NCBI GenBank assembly: GCA_031261145.1
Contig: JAISJX010000088.1
Span: forward strand, 1-15,148
Length of the DNA: 15,148 bases
Direction: 5' to 3'
Source of the DNA: Tannerella sp.
Lineage (GTDB): Bacteria > Bacteroidota > Bacteroidia > Bacteroidales > Tannerellaceae
Shown here: positions 14,856-15,148 of the stretch, piece after piece
Layout of the letters: every line of letters begins with the position of its first letter
Position numbering within the stretch: the first letter of the stretch is position 1
The notes under the pieces: model-generated
The model's database searches: none
Seen by the model: only the letters and a program-made list of their open reading frames with translations
What the model was told of the DNA's origin: nothing
Translations under genes and position numbers: made by a program

Positions 14856-15148
14856 ATGTCAAATTATAGCAGACGCCGATTTTTATCTACCGTTGGAGCC
14901 GCAGGGGCGCTTTTGCCTCTGTTCGGTTATCCTGAAAATATATCCTTGCTTCCCGCAAGTTTAACGCCGAAATATCTGCCGGACTGGCAGGATGGTTTTC
15001 TGGATATTCATCACATCTGTACGGGACGGGGCGAGTCCACGTTCATTATCGCTCCGGATGGTACAACGATGCTGATTGATGCCGGAGACCTTGGCGACAA
15101 CCGCCAAGAAGATACCGTCTTGCCTCGCCTGCCGAATGCAAGCCGGAT
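14856..15148 (+). CDS. Exported metallo-beta-lactamase-fold (ComEC-like) hydrolase, partial (3' end missing)
   Basis: The first 97 codons, cut by the window edge. MSNYSRRRFLSTVGAAGALL is a twin-arginine-type signal peptide (RRRFL then a hydrophobic stretch ending near residue 23), so the protein is probably exported folded through Tat. After a linker comes GFLDIHHICTGRGESTFIIA and PDGTTMLIDAGDLGD, the first strands of the metallo-beta-lactamase fold as found in ComEC-type hydrolases (the usual form is LDIHHINTGRGDA). The HxHxDH metal site should lie beyond the window. Likely substrates of this group are phosphodiesters or nucleic acids, but none can be assigned here. The ATG at 14856 is 84 bases after the HAD stop; I see no convincing terminator or -7 box in that gap. 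Confidence 0.78.
   Translation, partial: MSNYSRRRFLSTVGAAGALLPLFGYPENISLLPASLTPKYLPDWQDGFLDIHHICTGRGESTFIIAPDGTTMLIDAGDLGDNRQEDTVLPRLPNASR

Overview
The window looks like chromosomal DNA from a member of the Bacteroidales (phylum Bacteroidota). Reasons: a UpxY-type antiterminator, promoter boxes of the TAnnTTTG type (for example TATCTTTG before the lipoprotein gene and before serC), starts without clear Shine-Dalgarno sequences, a short serA lacking a regulatory domain, an EF-G paralogue like EF-G2 of Bacteroides, and an S9 peptidase whose active-site spacing matches prolyl tripeptidyl peptidase A of Porphyromonas gingivalis. The genus cannot be fixed from the sequence alone.

Layout. (1) Positions 1-886, minus strand: start of a surface-polysaccharide locus, with upxY followed 30 bases later by the 5' part of a WecA/TagO-type sugar-phosphate transferase that runs off the left edge. 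(2) 887-1316: divergent control region with a predicted promoter each way and two large palindromes, one at the 5' end of the predicted upxY leader and one about 60 bases upstream of the predicted fusA2 start. (3) 1317-3473: EF-G paralogue with altered GTPase motifs, followed by a strong intrinsic terminator and two more hairpins. (4) 3747-10580: a tightly packed run of small lipoprotein, RlmL-like rRNA methyltransferase with a repetitive disordered tail, PtpA-like peptidase, purD and a polytopic membrane protein. (5) 10766-14771: serine operon serC, serA, DUF1015 gene, HAD phosphatase, with a foldable RNA segment between serC and serA. (6) 14856-15148: start of an exported metallo-beta-lactamase-fold protein, cut by the right edge.

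How the genes fit together. SerC and SerA supply two of the three steps of phosphorylated serine synthesis, and the adjoining HAD hydrolase is a candidate for the third. PurD uses glycine, which derives from serine. The fusA2 paralogue is the likely alternative, non-hydrolysing elongation factor described in Bacteroides, where it is induced on carbon limitation. The upxY locus is a separate, oppositely oriented unit.

Most of the window is ordinary housekeeping DNA. The points that merit a second look are the two palindromes between upxY and fusA2, the degenerate GTPase motifs of the EF-G, the 48-residue duplication in the methyltransferase tail, the Lys-for-His change in SerA, the serC-serA RNA structure and the DUF1015/HAD pair in the serine operon. 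I found no mobile element, CRISPR array, tRNA or rRNA.
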